A stretch of 64,000 bases of DNA, taken from assembly GCA_030278955.1 (NCBI GenBank), contig JAOANR010000001.1, positions 20,873,468 through 20,937,467 on the forward strand, in the 5' to 3' direction. This DNA is from Hygrophila difformis (lineage: Eukaryota; Streptophyta; Magnoliopsida; Lamiales; Acanthaceae). This document shows, in pieces, positions 10,523 through 23,048 of the stretch (the first letter of the stretch is position 1; every line of letters starts with the position of its first letter). Below the pieces are notes generated by a model. The model was not told the origin of the DNA. It searched no databases and worked only from the letters and a program-made list of their open reading frames with translations. Both the position numbers and the translations under genes were made by a program.

Positions 10523-13048
10523 CACACAGCAGCTGCACTTGACGCGGTTATGCGATTTTCTTGCCATATTTTCGGCCCTCTATCATGGAAACTAGATCAC
10601 AAACGGGGGGAAAGGATCATGGGCGATTTATGGCTGATCCTAACACCCTAAAACACATTATTTCAGATCCTATTCACCCTCATTACCCCTCACTTTCTCT
10701 CCTTTGCTCATCCAATCCAAAAAAAACCAAGTTCTTGCACATTCGAAGACCACCCGACGAAGGAGGCGACGATATGGACGAGGCCAAGCAATTTTCAGAC
10801 ATCGTGTGGTGGTAAGGATAGATTTCAATCTTAAATCATGGTTCCTAATCGAATTTAGAGTCCTAACTTTTAGTTTTTCGCTCTTGTATTCACAAATCGG
10901 GACCGAAGAGAAAGAAACGAGTAGATTGGACGTGTTCACGGACTCCGGAGGCCATCCCGACGAAATCTAAGACTTAAGATCTTAGATACTGTAAGTTGAT
11001 TCTTCTCATAACCTTTTTGGTGCCCTAAAATCGAATGGAATGCAAGTTTTAACCAACATACGAAAATCTGTCCTAAAACCCCTCCCTATGCGCAGTTTCT
11101 GAAATCCAATTTTTAGACCCTTTTCAAGCTTTCAAACGGAGAAACTTAAAACTACAAAATTGTTCCTAAGGACTTAAAGTATACTGTGTAAAAATTTCAG
11201 AAATTTTCGTCGACGTTTGGCCCGTCAAATCGAATCTGGTATATTCTGCATTTTCGGACAAAACCCCATATGTGACAGTTTTGCGTGTTCGAATCCCTTG
11301 ACGTTTTTCTAATGGATGCCATCAAAACTAAACTTTTATGTAAAAATGAAAGTTGTAGCTAACTGTATAAATAGTGTGTCCGTAAAATTTCACGCGTTTT
11401 CGTTAAGTTTTGTTACTCGAAATTTCACCGAGAAGATTCTGCGTTTTTAAATACTTTCGAAAATCCTGACAGCTTTCATATGCGGACTTCATGTGGATTT
11501 TTCTCTCACCTTTGGTCGAAACCAATCTTTGATGTGAACATAAACGTTGTAGATATTTGTCTCAAGATCATGCCCGTAAAATTTCGTGAACTTTGGTTAA
11601 CGTTTGAACTATTAAATTGATCCGAACAGCCTGCGTTTTTGAAAAGAAAACTTGACAGATTTTTACCCGAAATTGAAGCGCAGATCTGATCCGATCCGGA
11701 GTGTTTCCGGACAAAATACCTAATAGAACTTGTTCATTTTTGTGTCATTTACATGCCTGTAAAATTTTATAATTTTCGGAGTTCGTTTACTAGGTCGGAA
11801 ACATGTTTTAAAAACAGTGCGCTGTTACCGGAAGGTGGCAGATTATACTTTTTAAGAAGATCGTAAAATTTGACTTGTTTCCTTACCCGATTTCGAGAAA
11901 CCTAAAACACAAAAGTTGTTCGTTAGGGTGTCGTTGATACACTGAGTAAATTTCATAGTGATCGCCTTAAGAATGAATTTATGAAACCAAAAAGGCGTAA
12001 TCTGCGATGGGTGCGCTTACTAAACTTTGAGATTTATGAAAAACTTTCCTTGCGACACTTTTAACAATTTTGAAAACTTGATGAATTATGATCGAATTGG
12101 GAACTATGAAATCTTGATTATGTGGCTTGTGGACATAAGAGCTCAAGCATACGACTAGCGGACATAAGAGCCCAAGTGAAACATAAATTATGCGGCTTGT
12201 GGACATAAGAGCCCAAGCGTACGACTAGAGGACATAAGAGCCCTAGTGAAATATTGATATGAGGCTTGTGGACATAAGAGCCCAAGCGTACGACTAGAGG
12301 ACATAAGAGCCCTAGTGAAATATCGACCATGAGGCTTGTGGACATAAGAGCCCTAGCGAATGGTGATTTGTAAGACTTGTGGACATAAGTGCCCAAGTGG
12401 AAACAAAAGTAGAAGAATGAAATATTAGCTATACGAGAACATATAATCTATCCCATGAATTATGAAACCCTTTGACTTATAATAAATTCCTTTATGCTAA
12501 TTTCTAAAATTTATATCCTTAGTATTTGTGTACGTCTCTTTACGTTTAGAATCATGCAGTTAAATTCTTATTATTAATGTTGACAAAATACATTTTTATA
12601 CTATAAAATGTGCATGAGTAAAAAGGTGAATTTTTATTAATTACATTTTTAAAACCCATTATTGTTTTAAGAATTAACTTACTCAGTATTTTATATACTG
12701 ATAAAACCCGTTGTTTTATTTTTCTTTTACAGAGTATGAAGGAATGGCATGAGCATGCACGCATATTGGGGCTCGGGAATTAAATTAGGAATTGTGAATG
12801 TTGTATTTTGTTAGACTTAAATTACCCACTGCGTTTTGGCCATGTCGGCCCATATTTAAATTTTCCGCTGCGGCTTATTTGAATTATACTATGTTATTTT
12901 AAAGTAAATCCTTTTGGGCTTGTTTTTAAATTATTTTTGAAATACCTTTAGCCTTGCATCTCTCAAGCGAGCTCGAATGAACTCGTGTCTTGCTTGGGAG
13001 GTGCGGCGGCGGCATCCCGGCCTGGGTTATCAAATCCGGGGTGTTACA
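10523..13048 (+). repeat. B2 LTR1, right part
   Basis: It aligns with 26871-29384 at high identity and ends GGGGTGTTACA immediately before the primer-binding site. It contains GGTAAG and CTGTAAGTT donor-like sites near 10810 and 10988, a 69-bp minisatellite, a conserved hairpin at 12683-12701 and TTTTACAG ahead of AGTATGA near 12730. Confidence 0.9.
12121..12400 (+). repeat. 69-bp minisatellite in B2 LTR1
   Basis: GCTTGTGGACATAAG recurs at 12125, 12194, 12263 and 12333, with a partial unit at about 12374. Within each unit GACATAAGAGCC occurs twice. The same tract is present at about 28455-28735, and shorter, GACGTAAG-type versions are at about 5500-5680 and 38190-38370. Confidence 0.85.
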
Positions 13049-13051
13049 AAG

Positions 13052-13063
13052 TGGTATCAGAGC
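13052..13063 (+). other. Primer-binding site, B2 unit 1
   Basis: TGGTATCAGAGC, complementary to the 3' end of plant initiator tRNA-Met, lies three bases after the LTR end. Confidence 0.85.
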
Positions 13064-13552
13064 CCGAAAATATTTTAAAAATATTATTTTTATTTTTAGC
13101 CCAATATAGGGGCCCAAAGAAATTTTTAACAACTATTATTATTATTTTAAAATTTCAAAGTATTATTTCCATGGTTCAAGTCTTATTTTTTTTTTAAAAA
13201 AAACCATGGGAAAATATATATAAATTATTCGGACAAGCTTAGATGAACGCATAAAATAATTTTTCGGGGTTGGGATAACATTGCATTGCATTGCATACAT
13301 CCACGAATATTTGCGCTATTTTTTTTTATGTGAATTATCAGTTTTAAATATTACTCTTATCTTAGAATTCGACATGACCTTGACTTAGGAGCGTTTGCTT
13401 AAGACTAATTTTGCATTAGTCCTGGAACTTGATCACCTAAGCTTGGCATGCCCATACATTATCTCCTCTTGCCAACCCTATCTTATAGGTTTTCTTGGAC
13501 GCTAACTTGCCTTAGATTAGAAACTCATATTCACGTGCGTTGATAACAGAAA
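13064..13552 (+). other. B2 unit 1 untranslated leader
   Basis: An AT-rich leader between primer site and gag, homologous to 29400-29771 plus 30505-30616. No open reading frame or other element is seen. Confidence 0.6.
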
Positions 13553-14294
13553 ATGGCACCTAAGGGAAAATCGAGGAAGCAAATCCCAAACAACACCAAC
13601 GCTGACATCCCCAACGCACCCAACAATACCGAGATTGCTCATAATGTAGAAAGGCAAGCGCCTCCTATTTCCAATAATTTGGACGAACGCCTAAGAACTA
13701 TGGAAGAAGTCCTCATAGCTTTGGGAAACGCTGAGGTACGAAGGACACCAGTGGGTGTACCACCGCCGGCAGCCCGACTCAATTACCTAGCGTTAGTGAA
13801 CCCTTACCAGCCAACCCACTATGATGGCCAAGAAGATCCGGCCAAACTGGAAGATTGGATCCGCACATTTGATAAGCTCCTTAGCGCTGTCAAATGTCCC
13901 GAGGACGAGAAGGTCCAAGTGGCGACCTACTATCTTGGCGGAGAGGCAGACGAATGGTGGTATAACCTCCAAGGAAATTTAACTAAAGCCTTCCTATGGG
14001 AAGAATTTAAGGAGGTCTTGAGGGAAAGGTTTTACCCAATGAGCATTAAGGCCGCAAAGTATGAAGAATTTGTCCATTTAAAACAAGGTGGGCAAACGGT
14101 ACAAGAGTACTATGCCAAGTTTAAGGAGCTGATTAGATTTGCTCCTGCAATGTTGCCAACTGACTTCGACAAGGCGCAGAAGTTCGAGATGGGTTTGAAT
14201 CTTGATATTCGAGAGATATTGGTGGGAGGACAATGCACGACTTTGCAGACGGTATATGACCGGGCAGTAACAGTCGCTCATGTCCAACTATTAA
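13553..14294 (+). pseudogene. gag: gag of B2 unit 1, 5' part (interrupted by Tekay insertion)
   Basis: The frame opens with MAPKGKSRK and contains the retrotransposon gag core: LNYLALVNPYQP, then [24 protein letters not shown], the RERFYPM segment, [22 protein letters not shown] and FEMGLNLDIREI. This is the capsid-like region that assembles particles around the RNA. It is closely similar to the gag of the Tekay element at 18572. The frame is split at codon 248 by the insertion at 14295 and continues at 25826. No pol follows. The start is chosen because the sister copy at 30617 starts identically. Confidence 0.9.
14290..14294 (+). other. Target-site duplication ATTAA of Tekay element (left)
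   Basis: ATTAA is repeated at 25821-25825. The uninterrupted sister gag at about 31355 shows a single copy. Confidence 0.95.
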
Positions 14295-16792
14295 TGTAAT
14301 ACCCGTAAATTTTAGAATATAAAAATAGGAATTAATCCAATAGGAGAGAAGGTTTTGTTTCCGAGAACCCGTAGACGCGGAAACGCACGGAAGTCAAAGG
14401 ACGACGAATTAGAACCCGACGGACCAAAACCGACGGTCTTAGGATTTCAAGCATGAAATCGAATTGAGACGGAATAAATTTATGATGAGAAGCATAATCC
14501 GAAAATGACCCGGAAAATCGAGCGCCAAAACGGGGAAGGATAGAAGTCCGAAAGAGAGGAGAAAAAGACCCGACGGATCGGATCGCACGGACCCGCCCGG
14601 ACCGCAGTCCAGGCGAGGGCCGCGGCTGGCCGGGCGGGGTTTGGCCAAAAGGCGCGCCAACCCCGCGTGGCTCTACAGGTTTTGGCAACTTGCGCGTTTT
14701 CGGCGATTTCTTACCATAATTCGACCTCCCGACTTTGGAAAGCAGATTTTGGTCGAAGGGAAAGCCTTTAGGGCGACCTAGGGCTGCCTCCCCACCCTTT
14801 TCATCAGTCACAAATCACCCTCTACTCTCCCAAACTCTCTCCAAAGCCAAAACACTTTCCGGCGACTTCCCGACGACTTTCCGATCACTTCCCGGCGACG
14901 AAAACCGACGGAGGAGGCGTGGAATACAAGATCCCTAGTGTTCTAATCTGTGGTAAGTCGTTCATAGATTTCCATTTAAGTTTTTGAACCCGAAAACTCG
15001 ATCTAACATTGGATTTCTTTGTCCGAATCGAAATCGTGGCCAAAGTCGGAAGCTTGACGTTGAGGAGATCCGTTCGTAGCAAACTTAGACGAGCCAGCGA
15101 CCTTAGGATGACCAAAACTCCCTATCACTGTAAGTTGAGCCTTCCATATCAATACGGGTGATTTAGGGGCGTCCGGAATAGGCGTAATGTAACGAAACGT
15201 AAAAATCGAAATTAAAAACCCCAACTTGCGCAGTTTCTGAAATCGGCCTAAAACTCCTATTTCGAGGATTCAATCCGAGAAACTCAAAACTAGACTTTTA
15301 ATCCTAACACATAAATCTAGGTTGTGTAAAAATTTCAGACAGTTTCGTTAACGTTTGCTATTTTAAATCGCATCGAAAAGAAACTGTTTTGACAAAACGT
15401 GTTTGAAATCTGCCTATGAACATGTTCGAACTTAGTGAGTTTGTTTCTATATTTTGTAGTCCGATTTGATCCTTACAATCTAAATGAAAGTTGTAGATAA
15501 TCATGTCTAGTATACGTGGTTAAAATTTCAGAATTTTTGGATTCCATTTGATATGTCAAAAAGCCAATTTTCCGAACTGTGTCAAACCTGAGTCCGGACA
15601 GATTTCTGTTTGCATAATAAAATCGATTTTTGACATGTTTCCTCAACTTATTTCGAAAAAGTTAAAACACGAAAGTTGTTCGTTAGGGTGTTTTGCATAA
15701 ACTGTGAAGTTTTCAGATTTTTCGGACTTAAACCGAATTTTTAAATTGAAAAGGCGCAAACTGTGACGCCAAGATACTTTTAAATCGAAGGATTTTGAAA
15801 TTCCGAAACGAACGATCAAAGATTTGAAATACGATACATCTATACTTTTGAAAAACCCCGATACATTAAATCTAAACGATACATGAGATACTTGGTGGAG
15901 GGTGAGTGCTCTGCAGGGTGCCCCTCTAGCCTTTCTCTTCGGGCCTATAATGGACGAGAGAATTTGATGAGATATTACGCCAATCGGCGGGAGATACATG
16001 GCCTACTCTCTCGGGTTGTCCGTATGGATTTCTCGAGGCTCCGGAGTGGTACTGGGTATGGCAGATACGGCTGCGGCCGCCGGATCACCGGCTAAACGAG
16101 ATACTTACGAAACGGCTGCGGCCGCCGGATCACCGGCTATACAAAACACTGAGAAATGGTTACGTAACGGGGGAAAATAAAAGATTTAATATTTTTGAGT
16201 ATTTATTTATTTATGCATGCCTTTAAATTATGCATTTAAATTATGTCTTTAAATTTCATATCATGACTAAATTGTTATTGTGGGTTAAATGCATGTTCAA
16301 GTACACAATTAAAATTATTATTTCCTTTAAATTTTGTGAATGCATGTTAGGAGTGAAATTTTAAATTATCTAATTAAATCCCTTTATTGCTATGTTAGGA
16401 TCGACTTACTCAGTATTTTATATACTGATAAAATTGTTGTTTTCTCTTTTCCTTTCAGAGTATGAAGATAATGCATGAGCATGTGCATTGGGGGATGGAA
16501 AACTTAAACATTGTTTTTATTGCTTTTACGATACTTGCATAACGGGCATGTAAATCCCGAGTTTTGGCCATGTCGGCCCACTTTACATCTTTCCGCTGCG
16601 ATATATTATTACTACTACTATATGTGTGAATGCCATTTATTATTATTTTTAAATAGATTCCGGACTTGTTTTTAAATCTTTTTGCAATACCTATAGCCTT
16701 GCATCTCTTTGGCAAGCTCGGAGAATCCGTGTCTTGCTAGAGAGATGTGGCGGTGACATCCCGACCTGGGTTATCAAATCCGGGGTGTTACA
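14295..16792 (+). repeat. Tekay 5' LTR
   Basis: It starts TGTAATACCCG and ends GGGGTGTTACA. It includes GTAAGT-type donor-like sites near 14951 and 15129, a duplicated GCGGCCGCCGGATCACCGG segment near 16070-16137, the conserved hairpin at 16410-16428 and CCTTTCAG before AGTATGA near 16458. Confidence 0.93.
16410..16428 (+). other. Conserved LTR hairpin (TCAGTAT...ATACTGA)
   Basis: A 7-bp stem with loop TTTAT. The related LTRs of B1 have a compensated stem at 5956-5973. Confidence 0.65.
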
Positions 16793-16795
16793 AGT

Positions 16796-16807
16796 TGGTA
16801 TCAGAGC
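16796..16807 (+). other. Primer-binding site of Tekay element
   Basis: TGGTATCAGAGC, matching initiator tRNA-Met, lies three bases after the LTR end. Confidence 0.9.
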
Positions 16808-17271
16808 CCGGAATATTTTAAAGCTACTATTATTATTATTTTAAAATATTTTGAACTAAGTATTATTTTTAAATTTATTACTATCATTATTATTTTTAAG
16901 ACTACTAGTATTTTAGCCCAAAATTTGAGCCCAAAAACTTTCTTACTCAATTAGTATAATATTTTGAGCCCAAAGGGGGTTAAATTATTTTGACCCAATA
17001 ATTATAGTTATAGTTATTTGCTTCGCCAAAATAATTATAGTTATTTATTTTAAGCCCAACCATTTCGGCCCAAATACCCATGTTTTTACTTCTCAAAGTC
17101 CAAATTATTATTTTTGGCCAATATAGAGGCCCAACTTTTTTTTAAATCCATGATTAAATTAAATTAATTTTTGGGGGGATTGCATGTGCATATCCATATA
17201 GATTTAAATTCCTGCATATCATGACTTATATTCGAAACATACTCTAACTCTAACCTCCTTGTTGACATTAG

Positions 17272-17654
17272 ATGGCCGAACCCAACACGAACATGGTCAA
17301 CTTGATGGTGAAACTGACTAACGCATATTTAGAGTCCCAACAACATATCAACTATTTCAAGACTCGAGTAGGACAACTAGAGGGCCAAGTGGCCCATCTG
17401 GGGCATCTTAGGGAGACCAATCATCATAACATAACCCAGCTGCAAAATCAAGTCGCCGAACTCCAAGCCCAATGGCCCAACTCCAAGACAAGGGTGATGA
17501 CTTGGAGGAACAAATAGGGAACGTAGCCTGGGAGTTGACTACCTTAGCCAACGAGATTGACGGAGGGGTCCTTCAGAACCCGGGACCTCACCCTAATGCT
17601 GCAGCACCGAGGATGTACCTGCCTAGTCACCCTAGACTTAGGAGCCCATACTGA
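17272..17654 (+). pseudogene. Leader ORF upstream of gag: coiled-coil protein with one frameshift
   Basis: Two overlapping frames, 17272-17517 and about 17472-17654, join into one about 125-residue reading if a single base is missing near 17470. The predicted chain is rich in heptad-like L/Q/E/H segments (for example QLEGQVAHL and ITQLQNQVAELQAQ, later DDLEEQIGNV) and ends PRLRSPY. This suggests a coiled coil. It lies between the primer site and gag, in the same orientation, and is not part of gag, which has its own start at 18320. I do not recognise a family. It could be an additional ORF of the kind known from some plant LTR elements, or a captured fragment. Confidence 0.55.
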
Positions 17655-17975
17655 TGCACTACTATCTATGTTCTTTTTTTTCAAACTAGTACCAGCACTA
17701 CTATTTCATTCCTGTTACGAATGCTTGTAATCAGCTGAAAAATTTTCTCTTGAGTAATAAATCTACAAGCATTTATTTTATACAATTATATTTAAAGTAT
17801 TCCTTACATTTTAATTAAATTATTTCTCTTCGAATACCCTGCTAAAACCCGATCAAACAAATGAACAAGGTAATAACAATCAATGACCTATAGATAACAA
17901 CTAAACAAAAATACAAGTAGTAAATATATATACATGTACATTATATGGAGATAATTATCGAACAAGGGTGTCTCC

Positions 17976-18033
17976 AACCCTAAACCCTAAACCCTAAACC
18001 CTAAAACCCTAAACCCCAACACCCTGAACCCTA
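17976..18033. repeat. Telomere-like CCCTAAA tract in the retrotransposon leader
   Basis: About five imperfect copies of CCCTAAA (including CCCTAAAA and CCCCAAC variants) in the untranslated leader of the Tekay element, followed by an A-rich stretch of AAAATA units. Confidence 0.8.
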
Positions 18034-18319
18034 GGGTCTCAAAAAAAATAAAAAATAAAAAAAATAAAAAAAATAAAATAAAATAAAATAAAAACCTGAA
18101 CAGGTTACTGTTCACGAAAAAATAAAAAAAAAAACAAAGCAGTAAGTAGAACCAACCCCAAATAACAACAAACAATACGCTAAACTCCAACAACCTATAC
18201 TAACAGGTTCCAACAGACTGATACCTGTTAATATCGTCATTTATTTAGTCAAATTATTTCATAAGCATTGTATAATACTTCAACAAAAAGAATCCCAACT
18301 CTCTTGTTCTTGCAACAGC
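18034..18319 (+). other. A-rich leader upstream of Tekay gag
   Basis: Low-complexity AAAATAAAATA sequence to about 18140, then unremarkable sequence up to the gag start. No gene is seen. Confidence 0.6.
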
Positions 18320-18526
18320 ATGGCACCGAGAGGAAGACCACGCGCCCAGCCCACTACCCCAAACACCAACGAAACCCCTATGCAACCAGAAATGCCTATA
18401 CCCGGCGAAGGGGTACACGCTCAAGAGGAGCCGGCAAACCCCACGCCAAACAACATGCACACGCGCCTACGCACTCTAGAAGAGGTTCTCATCGCGATAG
18501 GGAACGCGCATGTAAACCAAGGCTAG
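18320..18526 (+). pseudogene. gag: Tekay gag, N-terminal segment ending at premature TAG
   Basis: The frame starts MAPRGRPRAQ and runs 68 codons to TAG at 18524-18526. The next codons continue the same frame into the gag core with no shift, matching the layout of the related gags at 13553 and 30617, which read through this point. The stop is therefore a nonsense change; CAG to TAG would be a simple transition. The following context (GCC) does not resemble the known CARYYA read-through signal. The segment is proline-rich and ends with an LRTLEEVLIAIGNA helix shared by all gag copies here. Confidence 0.9.
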
Positions 18527-21457
18527 GCCGCCGCGGTACCTCCACCCGAGGCCCGCATTAACTACTTAGCTATGGTGAACTCGTATCGTCCGCCGAACTA
18601 CGCCGGAGAAGAGGACCCGGCTAAACTTGAAGAATGGATCCGAACATTCGACAAGCTACTAAACGCGGTGAAGTGCCCAATTGGCGAGAAGGTGCCTGTG
18701 GCATCGTACTATCTCGTAGGGGAGGCGGATGACTGGTGGCGTGCCATGCAAGATAAGTTAGCCGAGGACGAGGAACCCTATTCTTGGGAAGAATTCATGG
18801 GTCTGATCAGGGATCGCTTTTATCCCATGAGCACAAAGTCAGCCATGTACGAGGAGTTCTTATATCTGAAGCAAGGAGGGCAAACAGTCCAGGAATATTA
18901 CACCCGTTTCAAGGAGTTGGTGCGTTTCGCACCGAGACTCGTGCCGACAGATGCGGAGAAGGCACAGAAATTTGAAATGGGGCTAAACTTGACTATACGA
19001 GAGGTGATCACTGGCGTCCCATACCCAGACCTGCAATCGGTATATGATCGTGCAGTAGCTGTTGCAAGGGTGCAACAACTAAAAAGGAAAGTGAGCGGAG
19101 AACCCAGTCGAGGATCTCAGGGACAGGATAAGAGGAGTAGAGACAACCGTTCCGATAACAATGCTGTAGGGAACAACTTTCGGGGAGATCTGAACAGACC
19201 CCCTCAAAACAACAACAGAGGATATGACGATAGAACCCTTTTCCGGGGTAACCCGGTACCACCTTGCCCGAGATGCGGCATGCCTCATTTGGCCAGAGGG
19301 TGCCCCCAACAGGGCGCCTGCTACAGGTGTGGTCGCAACGGCCACATGGTGAATGAGTGCCGCACTCGACTGGAAAACATCACCAAGAGGGAGGACTTAG
19401 GCACGGGGCCAACTCAGCCTCGCAACCAGGATGGACGGAATGGAAACAACCAGGGGTATAGACCCCCTCAAAACCAGAATCTCAATCAGAATCAACGTCC
19501 CCCACAGAATCCAAATCAGCAACAGAATCAGAACCCGAACCGGGATCAGCAACGCAACCCGGGACGTCCAATGGGGCGATTGAATGTCATCAATGAGGCA
19601 GATGTGCCTATGCAGGGGGACGTAATGGGAGGTACGTTCCATGTCTTAAGTACACCCCTTAGAGTTTTGTTTGACTCAGGAGCTAGTTGTTCGATAATAT
19701 CATCTAGAGTCTTACCTGAACTAGATCTGCCTAAGTGCGAATTGATTAACTTAGGGATTCAACTTCCATCGGGAGAGGTAGTATCATGCTCTAAGCAATA
19801 TAACGGGATTCCGGTAGTTATAAAGAACGTAGAGTTTTTCGCGAACTTGGTAGAATTCGAACTACAGGATTTTGACGTCATACTAGGGATGGATTGGCTA
19901 ACCCAATATAAAGCCGTGATCGATTGCCAAAAACAAAAGATCACGTTGTCAAAGAGTAGGGGAAGGAGAGTCATCTTTTACTCCGAACCCCCTAAGAAGT
20001 CTACCAAGATAGTTAACGCCATTAAGCTATGTAGCTTAATGCGTAAGGGTTACGCGCTATATGCATGCTACATTCATAACCTTGAGGCCGAAGAGGTCAA
20101 GGTGGATAACATTCCGGTGGTGAGAGAATACCCGGATGTATTTCCGAAAGACGTTCCCGGCATGCCGCCTGAGAGAGATCTGGAATTCACCATAGATCTC
20201 ATCCCGGGAACGGAGCCTGTCTCCAAGGCTCCTTACCGTATGGCGCCGCTGGAAATGAAGGAACTAAAAGAACAACTCGAGGAGTTGCTAGAAAAGGGCT
20301 ACATAAGGCCGAGCACGTCCCCATGGGGAGCCCCGATCTTATTCGTTAAGAAGAAAGATGGAGGTCTACGATTATGCATCGATTATAGAGGACTTAACCA
20401 AGTCACTGTCAAGAACAAGTACCCTTTGCCCAGAATCGAGGATTTGTTCGACCAACTGAAGGGAGCTTCAGTATTTTCAAAGATTGACCTACGATCTGGA
20501 TATCACCAGTTAAGGATTGCCGAAAAGGATATCCCAAAGACGGCATTCAGAACTCGCTACGGGCACTACGAATTCACGGTGCTATCATTCGGGCTGACGA
20601 ACGCCCCAGCGATGTTCATGAATCTCATGAACAACGTGTTTCGGGAATTATTAGATCAATGCGTAGTGGTGTTCATAGATGACATCGTGATCTACTCGAA
20701 AAGTGAAGAAGAGCATTCCGAACACTTACACAAAGTGCTAGGGATCTTACGAGCAAATCAGCTGTATGGCAAGCTGTCCAAATGCGACTTCTGGCTAAAA
20801 GAAGTGGCATTTCTGGGACATATCGTATCCGCCAACGGAGTGGCAGTGGACCCAGCAAAGATCTCGGCAGTGACCGAATGGGTGCCACCGAAGAATCCAA
20901 CCGAGATAAGAAGTTTTCTCGGATTGGCAGGGTACTACCGAAGGTTCGTAAAGGATTTCTCAAGGATCGCTCGCCCATTGACACAGCTGCTAAAGAAAGG
21001 GGTGAAATACGACTGGACCAGTGAGTGTGATTCCGCATTCCAAGAATTGAAGAAACGGCTTACTACAGCGCCGGTGTTGGCATTACCATCGGAGGATGGA
21101 GACTTCGAGGTGTACAGCGACGCCTCGAAGGAAGGACTGGGATGCGTGCTAATGCAAGATCAAAGGGTTATAGCATACGCATCACGTCAACTAAAGCCAC
21201 ACGAAGAGAACTATCCGACGCACGACTTGGAGCTAGCCGCAGTCGTGTTCGCTCTAAAGATATGGAGGCACTACCTCTATGGGCGAAAGTGTCGGATGTT
21301 CACCGACCATAAGAGCCTCAAGTATATATTCACGCAAAAAGAGCTGAATTTGAGGCAAAGGAGATGGTTGGAGCTGATTAAGGATTACGACCTGGAAATC
21401 GCGTATCACGAAGGAAAAGCCAACGTGGTGGCCGATGCCTTGAGTCGAAAGACTTAA
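18527..21457 (+). pseudogene. gag-pol: Tekay gag core, protease, reverse transcriptase and RNase H (ends at premature TAA)
   Basis: It is in frame with 18320. The order is: gag core ([22 protein letters not shown]); a Cys-rich [13 protein letters not shown] followed by a CCHC zinc knuckle at 19319-19360; aspartic protease with catalytic LFDSGAS (Asp at 19673-19675); RT with LCIDYRGLN and the FIDD active site at 20672-20683; and RNase H with VYSDASKEG, ending VADALSRKT. These parts package RNA, mature the polyprotein and copy RNA to DNA. TAA at 21455-21457 cuts off the integrase, although the frame continues directly after it. All catalytic motifs inspected are intact, so the damage is confined to the stops. 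Confidence 0.93.
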
Positions 21458-23038
21458 CACGTGGTGAATTCACTTGTGGTACCGGCCGAATTGTACAGAG
21501 ACTTGGCAAAGTTAAGTCTGGAGTTGGTACACTCTGGCGAAGTAAATGAGGTCGTCAACACGATGGTAGTAGGATCTACCATACTCGATGAGATACGACT
21601 AGCACAACAGGGTGATGAAAAGCTGGAGGAAATTAGGAAGAACATTGCTGAAGGAAAGGCAATGGATTTTAAAATCCATGAGGACGGAAGCATCCGCTTC
21701 AAGGGAAGGTGGTGCATACCGCGAAAATGCGAGGACCTGAAGCAAAGAGTGATGGAGGAAGGCCATAATACCCCATACTCGGTCCATCCCGGAGGCGAGA
21801 AGCTATACAAGGACATAAAGAAGAACTATTGGTGGCCGAACATGAAGAGAGAAATAGCCGAGTTTGTGGCAAGATGCCTCACCTGCCAGAAGGTCAAGGC
21901 CGTACGGCAGAAACCCTTAGGGTTAATGCAGCCATTGGAAATCCCAAGTTGGAAATGGGATAGCATTTCAATGGACTTCGTTTCGGGGCTACCACGTTCA
22001 CCGAAGGGGATGAATAAAATCTGGGTGATCGTGGATAGGTTGACAAAAGCTGCCATATTTATCCCCATGAAGGATACCTGGTCCATGGACCAATTGGCAA
22101 GGGCATATGTCGACAACGTGGTACGACGACATGGTGTACCACATGACATCATCTCGGACAGAGACAGTAGATTCGTCTCACATTTTTGGACAAAACTACA
22201 AGAAGCCCTCGGTACGAAGATAAAGATGAGTATCGCGTTCCATCCCATGACGGATGGACAAACGGAAAGGACGATCCAAACTTTGGAAGACATGCTGAGG
22301 GCATGCGTATTAGAGTTTAAAGGAAGTTGGGAAAATCACTTACCCTTGATCGAATTTTCCTACAACAATAGATACCATGCTAGCATTGGCATGGCACCTT
22401 TCGAGGCACTGTATGGACGCAAATGCCGAAGCCCATTGAGCTGGGAAGAGGGCGAGAGGACTATGGTAATTGGACCGCAACTTGTTGAGGACATGGCTCA
22501 ACAAGTCAAAATAATCCAAGGAAAGATGAGAGCCGCGCAAGACCGGCAAAAGAGCTATGCCGACGTGAGACGGCAAGATTTGGAATTCCAAATAGGCGAT
22601 AAGGTCATGTTAAAGGTATCACCGATGAAGGGTGTGATGCGCTTTGGCAAGCGGGGAAAATTAAGCCCACGATACATAGGACCATACGAGATCCTAGAAA
22701 GAGTGGGGAATCTTGCGTACCGACTAGCATTACCGCCACAATTTGCTCGTGTCCACGACGTGTTCCACGTCTCGCAACTGAAGAAATACATCCATGATCC
22801 GACCCACGTACTCCAACCGGAGGAAATTGAGCTGGACGATGACTTAAGCTACGAAGAAATTCCGGTGCGAATGCTCGACAAGAAGGAGAGGGTAACAAGG
22901 AATAAGACCGTGAGGATGGTTAAGGTTCTTTGGTCTAACCACGAAGCCGAGACGGCAACGTGGGAGCTAGAGGCAGACATGAAGGATCGTTACCCAACCC
23001 TATTCCAAGACAATGCAACAACAGTTATGGGGGCATAA
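21458..23038 (+). pseudogene. pol: Tekay integrase with C-terminal chromodomain
   Basis: It continues the same frame after TAA 21455. It contains the HHCC zinc-binding region (HPGG ... CLTCQ), then the integrase core with Asp at 21974-21976, Asp at 22157-22159 and Glu at 22265-22267, giving the D,D35E spacing. Next come the GPYEIL ... HDVFHVSQLKKY segment and a chromodomain (about 22848-23009, with MLDKKERV, VLWSN and ATWELE). The integrase inserts the cDNA; the chromodomain of this lineage is thought to direct it to heterochromatin. There is no ATG at the start, so it was never a separate gene. The stop is TAA at 23036. Confidence 0.92.
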
Positions 23039-23042
23039 CTGT
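23021..23042 (+). other. 3' hairpin 1 overlapping the pol stop codon
   Basis: ACAGTTATG, loop GGGG, then CATAACTGT: a perfect 9-bp stem that includes the final codons and stop. The gag-only elements keep it as CAGTTATG-GGGA-CATAACTG at about 26166, 31723, 35730 and 44619. Confidence 0.75.
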
Positions 23043-23048
23043 AATCTT

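Noticed and set aside
13052..13063. tRNA gene fragments at TGGTATCAGAGC sites
   Set aside because: These are primer-binding sites right after LTR ends, with no tRNA body.
18524..18526. Programmed read-through of TAG in gag
   Set aside because: The downstream context does not match the known read-through signal, related gags have a sense codon, and a second stop exists in pol.
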